Positions 53,765 to 64,000 of a stretch of DNA of 64,000 nucleotides are shown in pieces; position 1 is the stretch's first letter; every line of letters begins with the position of its first letter. Under the pieces are notes generated by a model. That model was not told the DNA's origin and ran no database searches. It worked only from the letters and a program-made list of their open reading frames with translations. The position numbers and the translations under genes are program-made. This stretch comes from Caprimulgus europaeus (taxonomy: Eukaryota; Chordata; Aves; Caprimulgiformes; Caprimulgidae). The stretch covers positions 6,324,001 through 6,388,000 of the forward strand of contig OU015541.1 in NCBI GenBank assembly GCA_907165065.1, given 5' to 3'.

Positions 53765-53960
53765 AACAAGGTCTATGTTTTACGGATCAGAAAAAGCATA
53801 TGCAATTAATAATCACATAAGCTATTTATTAGATCATGCAACCAATATTTTCTTACTGCCCTTGCTGGCAGGAAGAGAATTCTGTAGTATAAGAGCAGCA
53901 GAGTTCATTAGGTCAGTTTAACCACTTGATAATCTGGTATAGCTCTTTACAGCACTTCAT
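53765..53960. promoter_or_regulatory. Candidate conserved non-coding element
   Basis: AAGCATATGCAATTAATAAT (octamer plus homeodomain words), TAGATCATGCAACC and TTAACCACTTGATAATC (NKX2-like CCACTTGA) occur in a unique AT-rich block just before a poly(A) run. No ORF or repeat is seen. Confidence 0.27.
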
Positions 53961-53989
53961 AGTGTTGGCCCACAGTATTTGAAATTTAG

Positions 53990-54009
53990 AAAAAAAAAAA
54001 AAAAAAAAA
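53990..54009 (+). repeat. Poly(A) run of about 19
   Basis: An isolated A-run of roughly 19 bases has no retroposed gene or SINE recognisable upstream. There is no target-site duplication that I can see, so it is treated as a simple homopolymer. Confidence 0.85.
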
Positions 54010-57009
54010 GCAACTTTGCCAAGGAGTTTCACCCTTCTTCCATTACACAACAAGCTACCAATTAGCTGTTATGCAAGTTTTTGCTCACCATGAAGTGTGC
54101 ACTGCTTTCAGTTTGCCTCAGACAGCAAGCATGCAGGAGCCAAAACTGAATTTATATTAATAGGTTGTGCTCTTGACCTAAAGGCTGATCTCCCTGTACT
54201 GATCACCATTGCTTTCAACATGGATTTTGTATCACCTGTGAAACTGCTGTACATCTGAAGATAACACTTTGCTTTACCCCTGCATCTCCCTGTGGCTTTC
54301 ACTTCCACATCACACCAACCAAGTGTTTTAACATGCAGAGCAGAGACAGCCAGGTTCAAGCCATGACACCTGAGCAGGCTCTGCATGGCTGCTGGTGCCT
54401 TACTGGGATAAGGGCACCCAGGGCCAATCTCTTACCACATGGCCGTGCCACCTATAGAGCCGCTTATCCCCCAAAAACAGATCCCCAAGCACAACTGCTA
54501 ATTCAAGCTCTTTCACTGCAAGCAGGGGTTTATTTCCAGTAGGAATGGGCACAACTGACTTAAGGGCCAGTCCAATGAACCAGATCTACCAGACTACCTC
54601 GTGCTCTGTCAGACTCCCATGGTGTGGCTATAACTTCATTGTTCTCACCCATTCCATCCAGACGTGCCCGCTGCAGAGTGCCCCAGCCCTTGCCCAGCAC
54701 AGGAGCTCACCAGCAGCAGGCTAAGCCCATAGGTGCTATTCCTACACTAACACCATCTCCATTTAACCAGTGTAAACTTGGCCTTCCCACAGCTCCCCTG
54801 CTCACCCCCATGGTGGTGGCTTAGCTCCTGCTTCTGCCTGATGCTTTTATTTGCTATATCCAGTCACCCTGTAGTCTGTGATGAGCTGTGGCCAGCACCA
54901 GGGAGCTAGGTGGTTCAAATAAGATATGCCAGGGTTGCAAAACACGTTACTAAGGAAAGTTCTTATCACAAGCAGTTTTCACACCAATAGCCCTGAGAAA
55001 TCCCATCAGAGAAGAAGAGATGACTCAGTCTCGTACAGACACTTTACACATCCAGACATTCTTGCATATGGGAATCTACTGCATATAAAAAAGTGACCTC
55101 TGACTTTTTGTGCCTCTCCTCTACACTGTCATAAACAAGAATATCATTTCAAGAGATGCTGTCAACTTATATTTAGCCCAGGTTTCTATTTTGTTTAAAA
55201 ATAAAAGTCTTCTGTAAAACATAAGACGAATAGAATTAAGAAAACAATTCTTTAAAACAAAACAAGAAATTGTGCTGTTGCCTTTCAAACCCTTACCCTG
55301 TAGCACTGAAAACTTGGAACTGTCCACAAACGAATATGAGACTGACATGATATTTATTATCCAAGCTTAAAATAGCACAGAACAAACAGAATACAAATCA
55401 TGGCAAGTAAAAATTAATTTAAAAATTCAATTTAATAATCTAACAGTTTAGGGGCAATATGTGGTTTATATTGGCAGTGGCCTTTTAATCTTGCAAATCA
55501 TATAATTAAGAAAACTTAATTAGTAAAAGCAATGTTTGAATATTAGAGCTGTGAAAATATCTCAGAAAAAATTGCAAGTATTGGCTTGAACTTTCTTTAA
55601 GCCTCAGCTCTGTGTCTGCATGCACTTCTATTAATATAAATAAAAGGCAGGAATAAATAAATGGCAGAAGTATGCAGGAAATTGTGAAGTTAGAATATTC
55701 ACAAAACCCAAAATTGTAACTGCTTGCACAAGGGCCTGAGGCATAGCCCAGCAATGAGAAGCAGCAGCTCAGTGTGTCCTGCTTCTCCACAAAGTCTCCC
55801 CATCACAGCCAGGCCAGCAGCAAGAACAGACTTCTTGAGTGAGCACAGGCCTCCTCTCTCCTCACCACCCGTTTGCAGAAAGCATGCAAACCACTCAGTC
55901 ATGGAGAGAGACTGACTAAAATAAAGACAGCTGCCTGGTTAAGAAGAGTTGCACGCATGTCTGTTTAGAGAGAGCCCTAACTTGTTTCATCCGCCCAAAG
56001 GAGAACAACGAAAGAAAAAGGCTTCTGGCAATTTTCAATCTTAGAAACCCAAGTTAGCTTCAGACCTGCATTTGAGTTAAAAGGCACCAATAAGCCACCA
56101 CGTCTCTCTCTCAGGATGGATGCATGAGATTCTCACAAGCTGCAAATCCTCAGAGCGAAGACATTTATCTCCAGCCCAGCCCAGACAGTTCTTAAAAGTA
56201 CAAAAACTATTAAACTCACATATCCTTTTTCGGCCAGGTAGTCAAGGAGAATCTGTACAACATGGAAACTCCAAAGACTTTGTGCATGCAAATGATACAG
56301 GCACTGAAACAATGACATCCACAGGCAATATTCACAGTATCCTCGCAGCTTTAGACAGAAGGGGAAAAAAATTTTAAACAAAAAAATCATAAATGCTGTT
56401 AAGTGCCAAAACATTTTCCTCTATAAGGTCCCAGGGAGACATTTCTCTGCCTCAAAAAACCAGAAGACTGGCTCACTTACTACTGGGCCACTCTAACATT
56501 GCAGAAAAGTTAGAGTTTGCAGCAAACCATCTTAAACAGACAGAGGGTTTGGCTACATTTAAAGTTTCTTTTGCAATATTTGCTCAAGAGAGCTTTTATT
56601 GTTGCTGCTCTGCTTTGGGACATGTACTGTATTTTTCTAAAGAAATGATTTATCATTGCCTTCAAAAAATAAAGAATCTTTGTTATTATTCTTAAATTGA
56701 TGCGATTGCTTTGTTTCTGGAGGACAATTCAGTGATCTTTCATTTGCTTTATGGACAATTTCCAGTATGGGAATGAAGTCAGGAACCCAAAGCAGATTCA
56801 AATTTTCCCCAACAAACTTCAGGACCTTCAAGTGTTTCAGGTCTCTCTTCTGCCCTTCAAACTGTGTCATTTGCACAGAACAAGGGCCCCCAAAATCTAC
56901 ATGTAATCCAGGGCTTCACTCTGCATCTATCCTTCCCCATCCGAGCCCTTTTTCTCATGCGCCTTTGGAAGGAAATCAGCAGCAACTACAATAAATTGTG
57001 GGATAAGGA

Positions 57010-57027
57010 GAAAAAAAAAAAAAAAAA
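57010..57027 (+). repeat. Poly(A) run of about 17
   Basis: An A-run is followed by CAACAAACAATAG. No processed pseudogene or SINE body can be recognised next to it. Confidence 0.85.
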
Positions 57028-58677
57028 CAACAAACAATAGTATTCTTGGAGCCCTGATTTTTGTTCTTGTAAAACAGAGGTCATTTCCAGTAAAGGTAAC
57101 AGAGACAGACTTCTGCTATAAGTCATATCATTATTAATTGTAGCAGAAATCAAGAGTGACTGCGTGGTACCATTAGACATATTTACTATTTACTGTACAA
57201 GTTGTGGCATTTTGAGGTCTCTAACGCTAGTGGGAGGTTCATGTACTGGTGGTTAAACCAGCACAGAGAAGCCAAGAGTTTTCTGCTCACTCAGCCCCCA
57301 TGGCCCTTCGCAGTGCAGGCGTGTGTCAGGACTTTCCCATACATCATAAACCCCTCCTGCATGAGGAGCTAATGGGCAGCAGCCATTCTGTGCCAAACGT
57401 GCCTTCTCAAGGAGCCTTTTCTGGTGGGTTGGGTTTTTTTGACTTGTTACCTGAAGAGTGCAGTGGTGCTTGGCAGTTGACATCTGGCCTGAAATAATGA
57501 CATAAAGGTTTTAATCTCCTATAATTGGGAAAGGTTTCCAAAGAAAAGAGAGGTGTACAAATAGCACCTCCTCATCTTGAATGAGGATTACCCAAACAGA
57601 TGTCACCAAGTTAATCCACATGAGCCACTCCGTTCTGCAGTCAGAAAGCAGGACAAAGTTGTCTGCTTCTCAGCCAGACCCTGCTCTGTCTGTCTGCACA
57701 GACATCTGTGCCAGGAGTCCATCCTGTTCGTTTAACCTTTTCCTCTTCCTACAAGAGCACCACATTTTACAAAGTGAACAAAATAAAACAGATCTAGGTA
57801 GTTTCTAGTCTTTGCACATAAGCAAAATGGTTCAATTTTAGCTGAAGTATGAACACCAGGTATGTGCACAAATTTAGTAAGATTTAATTGTGGAATTATT
57901 CTCTCAACTGAAGAGTTATCAGCATGCCAGAGAACACCAAAGGAAGGAGAAACAAAGATCTGGGCCTTATTTGTAGCTGTCAGAGGACTCAAGGAAGGAG
58001 GCTGACCAACCAAGAAAATTAACATTTGTTTCTGACTGGGATCTATGCAAAGCAACAGGATTTTAATTTAGGGCTCTTTTCATCAGAATGATAACAGCTG
58101 TCATCTACTGTGTGAGTGCAGTAATTACTGAATCTTCTATGTGGAAAATGAATACCTGATGCTTCATTTACACAATAATATCTCAATCTGCAGTCCCAGA
58201 GACAGCCAGCGACATTCCCACGGAACAACAAACACGGACCCCACCTCTAAATTCCTGCAATTTTACAGCCAGCTCCCCCAACACCTCAACAGTTTTCACG
58301 TTCCAACAAAGAGCAGAAGAGTCTGTGATAATATTTATGACCCTAAAGTTTCAAAATCTAGCATGACTTATCCTATTCTTTCACAAACTACTTGAAATAA
58401 ATAGTTTTATTAAGTACCATGAACATCCTATCTCACCTACAATTTTCACTTATTATTTCTGGTCTTATCTGCCACACAAATGGAGAAGAGATTTTTTTGT
58501 TCCATTCACCATGACCACACCAGCACAAGAAAATGAATAGGAAGCCACAGACCAGGATTCAGGCACCTTTTTGTTTTGTTTTAAACAGAAACATTTGTAT
58601 GCATTTATCAAGCAAATTGTAACTGACCCAGAAACAGAGCTTGGTTATAGATCTAATTTCTCCAAAGTTTAGGAACT

Positions 58678-58772
58678 GTTTTTTGGTTTGGTTTGGTTTT
58701 TTGTTTGTAGGGTTTTTATTGGGGTTGTTTTGGTTTTGTTTTGTTGTTTGGTTTAGGTTGTTTGTTTTTTTT
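58678..58772 (+). repeat. T/G low-complexity tract (GGTTT / GTTTT units)
   Basis: A run of GGTTTG, TTTGTTTG, GGGTTTTT and GGGG units contains almost no A or C over about 95 bases. It is the same texture as the tracts at 13916, 46441 and 49193. Longer G-runs are fewer, so G4 potential is lower than at 46441. Confidence 0.85.
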
Positions 58773-59394
58773 CAAAATAATCAGTTCTGATCTGGTTTCT
58801 TAATAGAGAGAAAATTGGATTTTGAACACTAAGCAGCCTGACAAAAGAATGCAATGCTTTCACTCAATAGAACAGTCTAGCTAGCATCATTATAGGAATG
58901 ACACTAATTAAAAAAAAAAGTATTTCCATCAAAACACACGTAATTGCACAGTAGAGATCAGTTTAAAAGTATATGTTTCCTGATCATTAAAACAAGTGAA
59001 GTAAAATTATATGTTTTGCAAAACTGCTTGTACCAGCCTGGGCTGTATTATGAGGCAGGGGGCCAAGAGCAAAGCCATTCCAGCCACTGAAAAGTACCAG
59101 TAATTCCTGTATAACCCCACACCTCGGAGAGCAAAATGGTTTCAGTGTATTGTGTTGTTTTTTCATCAGTTGAAGAGGATGTGGAAAATAACTTTGGATT
59201 AGATAAATCGCTTGGAAATCTATTTCAATCAATCATTTCCCCCTTTCTAGCCATGCCCTAAAGATGTTTTGCCTACAACTGGTTTCCATTCTAATGAGTA
59301 AGTACGTAACCCTTTTGCATACGCTACCATGCAGCAGCATGCTTCAGTTCGACAAAAGATGCCTACCACTCCAAACTGCCTTCACACAACCGCT

Positions 59395-59600
59395 TTCCTG
59401 CTTAAAACGACCATGTAGCAGTTTCTAAAATTAGAGTTTGATTAATTGTCAGCACAAAAGCAGGGAGGTGGGAGCCTAAATGATCTTGTTTTGATAAAAA
59501 TCAAATGAGTTTCACATTAGGCAACAGATAAATTAGGTACTTCGTGTTTATCTAAATATTTTAAGGCACATACTTTAATCCTATAAATTCCAATGCCTTT
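59395..59600. promoter_or_regulatory. Candidate conserved non-coding element
   Basis: The block reads CTTAAAACGACCATGTAGC, GAGTTTGATTAATTGTCAGC, TTGATAAAAATCAAATGAG (short inverted repeat TTGAT/ATCAA) and TTAGGTACTTCGTG. The density of homeodomain-type cores and retained CpG in AT-rich unique DNA suggests constraint. Inference only. Confidence 0.28.
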
Positions 59601-60177
59601 TCAGCCAGCTCTTGACTGTTGTGATTAACGTACAGCTTGGGTTTTCAGAGAAGCAAAGGAACTGGGGCATTTGTATCCCCCCAAAAAGAATCAAACAACA
59701 CCTGGATGTACAGAAAAAGAGCTTCTATGAAGAGCCAAAAGTCAGTCTGAAGGAGATGTTTGAAACTGAGATGGTCAGAGACAGGTTTTCTATTTGCAAA
59801 TTGAAGTTAAGTTTGAGTGAGAAGAGGTGAGAGACAGACAATAAGATTCTTTTTTTATATCAGCATAATTCAAGATTTAATTTTCTTTTCCTTTCCTTCA
59901 GGACAGGATGTTTCATTAAGTGTTTTTTGTTTCACCAATAGGTATTTTTCTGAAGAAGTTGACAGGGAATTGCCAAAGAATTTCTCAACCATGTTTCATT
60001 TAAAGGAAGATGCTTCTGTAGAAGAACAGCTTGCAGTCGAGGACAATAACATTAAGCCGAGAAGCTTGCTTGGAATAAGGAATTTTTTTTTTCAGTAACT
60101 GAAGTTACAACTTTCTAAAATTATTTATTCTAACTCATGGCGCAAGACTGCTTACAGCAGTTAGTAAAATATATATA

Positions 60178-60640
60178 TAAAATCATAAAATCAGAAGAAC
60201 AAGGCTGGAAGTGATCTCAAGCAATCTTCCAGCTGTTCCTTTCTTATTTCAGACTGATGTTTAATTTTTTTTCCTCAGCTGAAACTCACCATCTATTTCA
60301 AATATCCTCTTACTGCTAAAAATGCTTTTTCTGATGTCTGTCTGTATTCAACAAATAATTTCTTGTGGATGAATTGATACAGACAACAAATTCTTTTCCT
60401 TCTTTTTGAAAGTTTAAAACGTCTTCCTGGCCTTGTCTGCAAGCAAAGCAATCTTAAGTTCAAGCTTTTTTTGTAAACTTTTCCCCAAATTTATTATCTT
60501 TTTTCCTTCCCCTCTAGACACTCTTCATCTGGTCCATATATTTCCCAAATTGCAGTGGCTAAACCTAGATATAGTCTTCCTACTAATACTTTACCAGTAC
60601 CAAGAAGAGTGGAAGATTATATCTGATCTCTTCTGCATGG
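60178..60640 (-). mobile_element. Old, diverged CR1-family LINE 3' fragment
   Basis: The plus strand shows the reverse complement of a CR1 tail, badly eroded. Its start (AATCATAAAATCAG, then GGCTGGAAGTGATCTCAAGC) corresponds to the CR1 terminus of the form AATCATAGAATCATAG...GGAAGGGACCT. From about 60515 the text CTCTAGACACTCTTCATCTG, then TTGCAGTGGCTAAACC and TTTACCAGTACCAAGAAG follows the well-known CR1 stretch encoding 'CTGGACACTCTCC...GCAGTGCCC...ACCAGTGCTGAGTAGAG'. Small indels and many substitutions break all frames, so no ORF survives. It lies in the same orientation as the copy at 29330-29733 but is clearly far older, probably an early-amniote CR1 subfamily. The 5' limit near 60640 is approximate. 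Recognition is by eye against remembered family structure. Confidence 0.75.
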
Positions 60641-61269
60641 TTTAGCCTATTTATAATGTTTAAATTTTTGTTTTGGTAACAGCATAATGTCAATTCGTGT
60701 TCAGCAGGTGCAGGGACAGCCACGGTATCCCCTTTTCAAAACACAGACAGATTTTCTGGCTGGGACCCCCTAAGACTAAGATTTTTACCTCAGACAGCCT
60801 TTCTCACCTCCAAATATTGAGCTGAAAATCTGGATGGATGGTGAATATCTTTACTAATAAATATAAAACTGGGCATCTGCACTTAGAAGATGATTTTCAA
60901 GTGTTCTGTAGAGATACAGTTAATGGGGTTTGTTTATTTAAATATAACACATAACTATTAACATTTTGTTCCTTATTACCTGGTAGTCACTCACTTTAAC
61001 TTGAGTATAACGCATGGTCAGAGTACTACTAAGTCATCAGTCACCACTTATTGATTTAAGTCTGTATTTGGGTCTCAAACTTAAAAAAAACAGTAATACA
61101 GATGGGATATGATTTTCTAGATTAATTTCCCATGTTACAATATCTTTGCTATTACAAAACAATGATTTAAGCAACTAAACTAATTTTAGATCACCATCTA
61201 TGTGCAAGTTTTCCTCTGAAAGCACACCTTAAATAGTCATCCTTCAATTTGGAGACTCAAAGAACTATT

Positions 61270-61400
61270 TCATCAGCAAATGGCTTTGTTAGGAGCACCG
61301 CTGAGTAATTGCAGGGCCCTCATGATGCTGTGCTGTGATACTCGTATATTGTCACGCAATTTACTGTCACACCTAGGTGGTCTTTGAGAGGGACATCTCA
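61270..61400. promoter_or_regulatory. Candidate conserved non-coding element
   Basis: GGAGCACCGCTGAGTAATTG, GTGATACTCGTATATTGTCA, CGCAATTTACTGTCAC and CACCTAGGTGG are packed in 120 unique bases with four CpGs. The palindrome CACCTAGGTG is notable. An overlapping minus-strand open frame has no recognisable domain and is not called. Confidence 0.27.
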
Positions 61401-61999
61401 AAAGCAGAACTTTTATCCTTTCTACAACTATGGTCAACATTGTCAATTCCTGTTCACTCAAGATTAGAAAGACAGATGGTAAAGAGTGCAGAGTAAGCAG
61501 AACAAATGAACCTGTTTGACAGCTGCATGAGGAGTTATATACTTCACTTACTATTTTGAAACCCAAAACGTGTCCTGTGTACTGCTGCATTGTCTGTGCT
61601 ATGCATCTCCAAAGCCTAGAGTTAGTTTTCAACAAGAAAAATCTGCTTAAGAGGTCACATAAACATTAACAGTAAGTAGCAAGTTTTTTTTAAACAGAGT
61701 TATTCCTGCAGTTCTACAAAACCGGAATTGTCATCAATGCAGATTCCTGAAGTTTAGAGAATGACACAGCCCAGCTTTGATACCTGTCCTCCCACACTAC
61801 CAGTCACAGTACAGCACACAAGGGACATTCCCATGTCCTGTTGCCAAATCCACCACTGCCAACATATCTACAAGCAAAAAATTTTCAAAATAAAAAGCAG
61901 TCTGTGACAGGTTGGTTCATCTGCTTAGGAAATGTCAATTTTCCCATTTGACATACAGCACATCCCACTTGCAAAGGGAAGGCAATTGCTCAACTGAGC

Positions 62000-62130
62000 A
62001 CACACTGGCAATTTTTGCATAATTAGCAGAATACATTTAGTCTTAACCTTCTTCTGATGAATTCAGTCACACCTGTTTATGTGAAATCAATTAAGAGACC
62101 TTAATCTTCTTAGACAGTTTCCAGCACTCC
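62000..62130. promoter_or_regulatory. Candidate conserved non-coding element
   Basis: TTTTTGCATAATTAGCAG (POU plus TAATTA), TTCAGTCACACCTG (T-box-like CACACCT) and GAAATCAATTAAGAGACCTT form a dense non-repetitive block. No ORF or repeat is seen. Confidence 0.28.
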
Positions 62131-63356
62131 ATCCACAGGTTCAGGCCTGTTTCTTGTATTGCGAAGTTTAAATTATATTAAAAAAGAAACAATTATCCTA
62201 TAAACATTAAGGCCTAAATTATGCCTTAATAATTAAAACCAGTTACACTTTTAGTCTGCAGCCTTTTGGTGGCCAGACACATATCCAACAGTGCTGTCCA
62301 TTTTGACTGTGATGAGCAGAGGGGTGAGCAGAACAACCCCAAAGCAAGGTCAGCACGAACACGTCTATGTGCCCGCCCCATGCAGCCTGTGCCAGAACGC
62401 ACATTCCTGTGCCTGGATCTGCTGAGGGCTTGTGGAGTGATGTAAGGGTAAAGTCTGGTAACAGAGTCATCCAAGGAAAGGGAGCCCAGACTGCCTCCCC
62501 AGAGCATCCAAAATCCCCCTTCTTACAGAAGAATTTTTGGGGAAGGACTTAATTTCACCTCACTTTAGGCATGTCCTTAAAACAGACATTGACAGCAAGT
62601 CAGATGAATCATACTTCAGAAATGCCTGTATTTCTTCACCACTTCACTCCACAACAAGCTCAGGTTGGACATCTACAGTTTGATGAGACATATCCAACCA
62701 TTATTGGGGATGTACAAGTGACACCAATAGCTAGTGAAAGAACAAGGTGTATGAATCCCTGCTCACCTGTGAAGTCAGAAACTACCTGATTAGTTGAAGC
62801 TAAAAAAAGAATAGTGTTACTAGTCTCCATTGGGCATGGTTTGTGGTTTACAGCATGAAGAGTCCTGGCAATGTTTTATGCCAAAGGAGAATTTAAATCT
62901 CACATCTGTGTGTGTTTCTTGGATCTACTATGCTGGCAGGTGAGTCATCCTAAGAAACCTTAAATTACTTTTCATTATACATCTAACATTATAAAAAGCA
63001 TTGAATTAGTGTCCAGAAATAGTTCAAACTGAAGTAGAAGCATGGTCTTATGACACTCACAAGACTATCTAGTGGGACATACATGAAAGGTGCTTGGAGT
63101 ACCTTGAAAACTTCAGAACCAAACCTCTGTTTCACCTACAGAGCTGCACAAAACTGCACTGAGGTGAAACAAAAAGAATGGAAATTGATGGCTTTAACTG
63201 AGGAAACCCTGCCATTTAGTATGTGCTATGTGTGAAAACTGACCCACTCCACTAGGCCTCCTTGAAAACTGAGACCCCACTCAGTGTAAATCAGGAGTTT
63301 CTCTTGCAGTAGCACACATGCTATGTTTTAGAACATGTTCTTCACACTCTTTTTTG

Positions 63357-63427
63357 AAAGTGAAAGGGGGAAGCATGGGAGGGGGTAAAAAAAAAATAAA
63401 AAAAAGAGAACCCCCTTTTTCCCCCCC
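63357..63427. repeat. Purine tract switching to pyrimidine tract
   Basis: About 50 nearly pure purines (GAAAGGGGGAAG, then GGGAGGGGG and A-runs) end at 63410. They are followed by C5T5C7 (63411-63427). AAAGGGGG at 63363-63370 pairs with CCCCCTTT at 63411-63418, so a hairpin or triplex-type structure is possible. Homopolymer lengths may be imprecise. Confidence 0.8.
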
Positions 63428-63579
63428 ACAACCTGTAGAAAGGGAAAAAAATATAAAGTAGCTGCTAAAATCTGTTTGAGATCAATTTCTGTTTTATAAA
63501 CTTTGGGTTTTATTCTAATTGTTAGGGAGACACATAATAACTGGTTTTAACATAATTTTCTTTGGACTATCTCCCCAAA

Positions 63580-63835
63580 GCCACAATTAATGTAAATACC
63601 AGTGTCTCGTTAGTAATTTCCTTTCATCGGTAAATGCTGAAATGCAATGATCCGACCACAAATCACAAAGCAAATAAGCTTGCAGTGCTGTTCCAGCTAC
63701 ATTGTTATTACGCAGTTTGTACATTAGAGAGTTGATAAGGGAGGAAAATACTTTGAGTACTTCGAAGAGCTTCATTACATGAGATCTAATACCCTTCCAA
63801 GCAATGGAGATAGCAGCTTCTATGGGCACTTACAT
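63580..63835. promoter_or_regulatory. Strong candidate conserved non-coding element
   Basis: About 250 unique bases have balanced composition, six CpGs spread through AT-rich text (TGTCTCGTTAG, TCATCGGTAA, GATCCGACC, TTACGCAG, TTCGAAG) and many TF-like words (CACAATTAATG, GAAATGCAATG, CCACAAATCACAAAG, TTGTTATTACGC). A minus-strand open frame of 80 codons spans it, but the peptide has no recognisable domain and the start is arbitrary. A conserved coding exon is the main alternative. Confidence 0.32.
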
Positions 63836-64000
63836 GTAAACCAGCTTGAAGGGGTAAAAGTAGAGTCAGGTCTCATGAAGTCAAGAGAACTCTGGTGTAA
63901 CCATGGGGTCAGAAACCAGATTACATTCTCTCTTCTCAATTCACAAACGTGAAGGGATTTACTCTCACTCATGCATTTTCTTCAGTTGCTTTTGAGGGGC

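Larger units (their letters stand above)
47976..53989. other. Non-coding stretch
   Basis: Unique DNA holds the T/G tract at 49193 and candidate elements at 51470, 51950 and 53765. The sequence at 53690-53750 (GCACCTGGATGAGTATC, then GTCAGTGGGTGTTAAGGGC) resembles old amniote repeat text but cannot be assigned. No coding exon is recognised. Confidence 0.65.
54010..60177. other. Non-coding stretch
   Basis: A moderately GC-rich patch lies at 54330-54830. It also holds the poly(A) at 57010, the T/G tract at 58678 and the candidate element at 59395. Open frames at 59612-60098 are adjacent and end near the old CR1, but share no recognisable domain and are not called. Confidence 0.65.
60641..64000. 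other. Non-coding stretch to window end
   Basis: Candidate elements lie at 61270, 62000 and 63580, with a GC-richer patch at 62260-62520 whose open frames on both strands are chance. The window ends in unique sequence with no gene feature cut by the boundary that I can identify. Confidence 0.6.

Noticed and set aside
59612-60098. Two adjacent open frames with an acceptor-like CCTTCCTTCAG between them
   Set aside because: The frames differ, no donor or homologous domain is seen, and the region abuts an old CR1.
1-64000. CRISPR arrays, operons, LTR retroelements, endogenous viruses, rRNA genes
   Set aside because: No regular spacer-repeat arrays, primer-binding sites, paired LTRs, gag/pol/env-like frames or rRNA sequence were recognised on either strand.

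Overview
The window looks like vertebrate nuclear DNA, most probably from a bird. The diagnostic element is a CR1 LINE 3' end at 29330-29733 on the minus strand. It carries the last ~100 codons of the CR1 polymerase ORF, a short 3'UTR and the terminal octamer repeat ATTCTGTG. A second, much older CR1 tail lies at 60178-60640. Several eroded MIR/CORE-SINE-like remnants of the ancient amniote type are also present. No Alu, L1, LTR element or bacterial-style gene organisation was seen. The sparse repeat load and AT-rich composition fit an avian intergenic desert or very large intron; a crocodilian or turtle source cannot be excluded by eye.

No protein-coding gene, confident exon, tRNA, rRNA or CRISPR array could be supported. 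The open frames present are short, overlap on both strands, lack recognisable domains and use neither consistent codons nor convincing splice sites. The only protein-coding remnant I recognise is the CR1 ORF2 tail.

Layout: 1-7.4 kb is AT-rich unique DNA. 7.42-8.01 kb is a GC-rich but CpG-poor patch. 8.1-8.7 kb and 11.6-11.9 kb hold candidate conserved non-coding elements. 14.66-14.97 kb holds a miniature CpG-rich, inverted-repeat-rich segment running into another candidate element. 17.1-17.5 kb has paired TAATTA homeodomain-type sites. 19.85-19.94 kb is a GT/AT/CA palindromic microsatellite. 27.8-28.05 kb is a composite MIR-like SINE, 29.33-29.73 kb the young CR1, and 32-34.3 kb two eroded SINE remnants. 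40.4-40.65 kb is a candidate element. 43.3-43.7 kb has homopolymer runs and a 38-bp tandem duplication. 46.44-46.56 kb is a G-run-rich, G4-capable tract. 47.88-47.98 kb is a SINE remnant. 51.5-54 kb and 59.4-62.1 kb hold further candidate elements, with the old CR1 between. 63.36-63.43 kb is a purine/pyrimidine switch tract and 63.58-63.83 kb a last strong candidate element.

Functionally, the best reading is a regulatory landscape (possible enhancers or CNEs) rather than a gene cluster. Conservation cannot be measured from one sequence, so all enhancer/CNE calls are inference from motif content and texture. I did not find a convincing new biological system; the most unusual items are the 14.66-14.97 kb CpG cluster with nested inverted repeats, the recurrent G/T-run tracts on both strands and the composite SINE.
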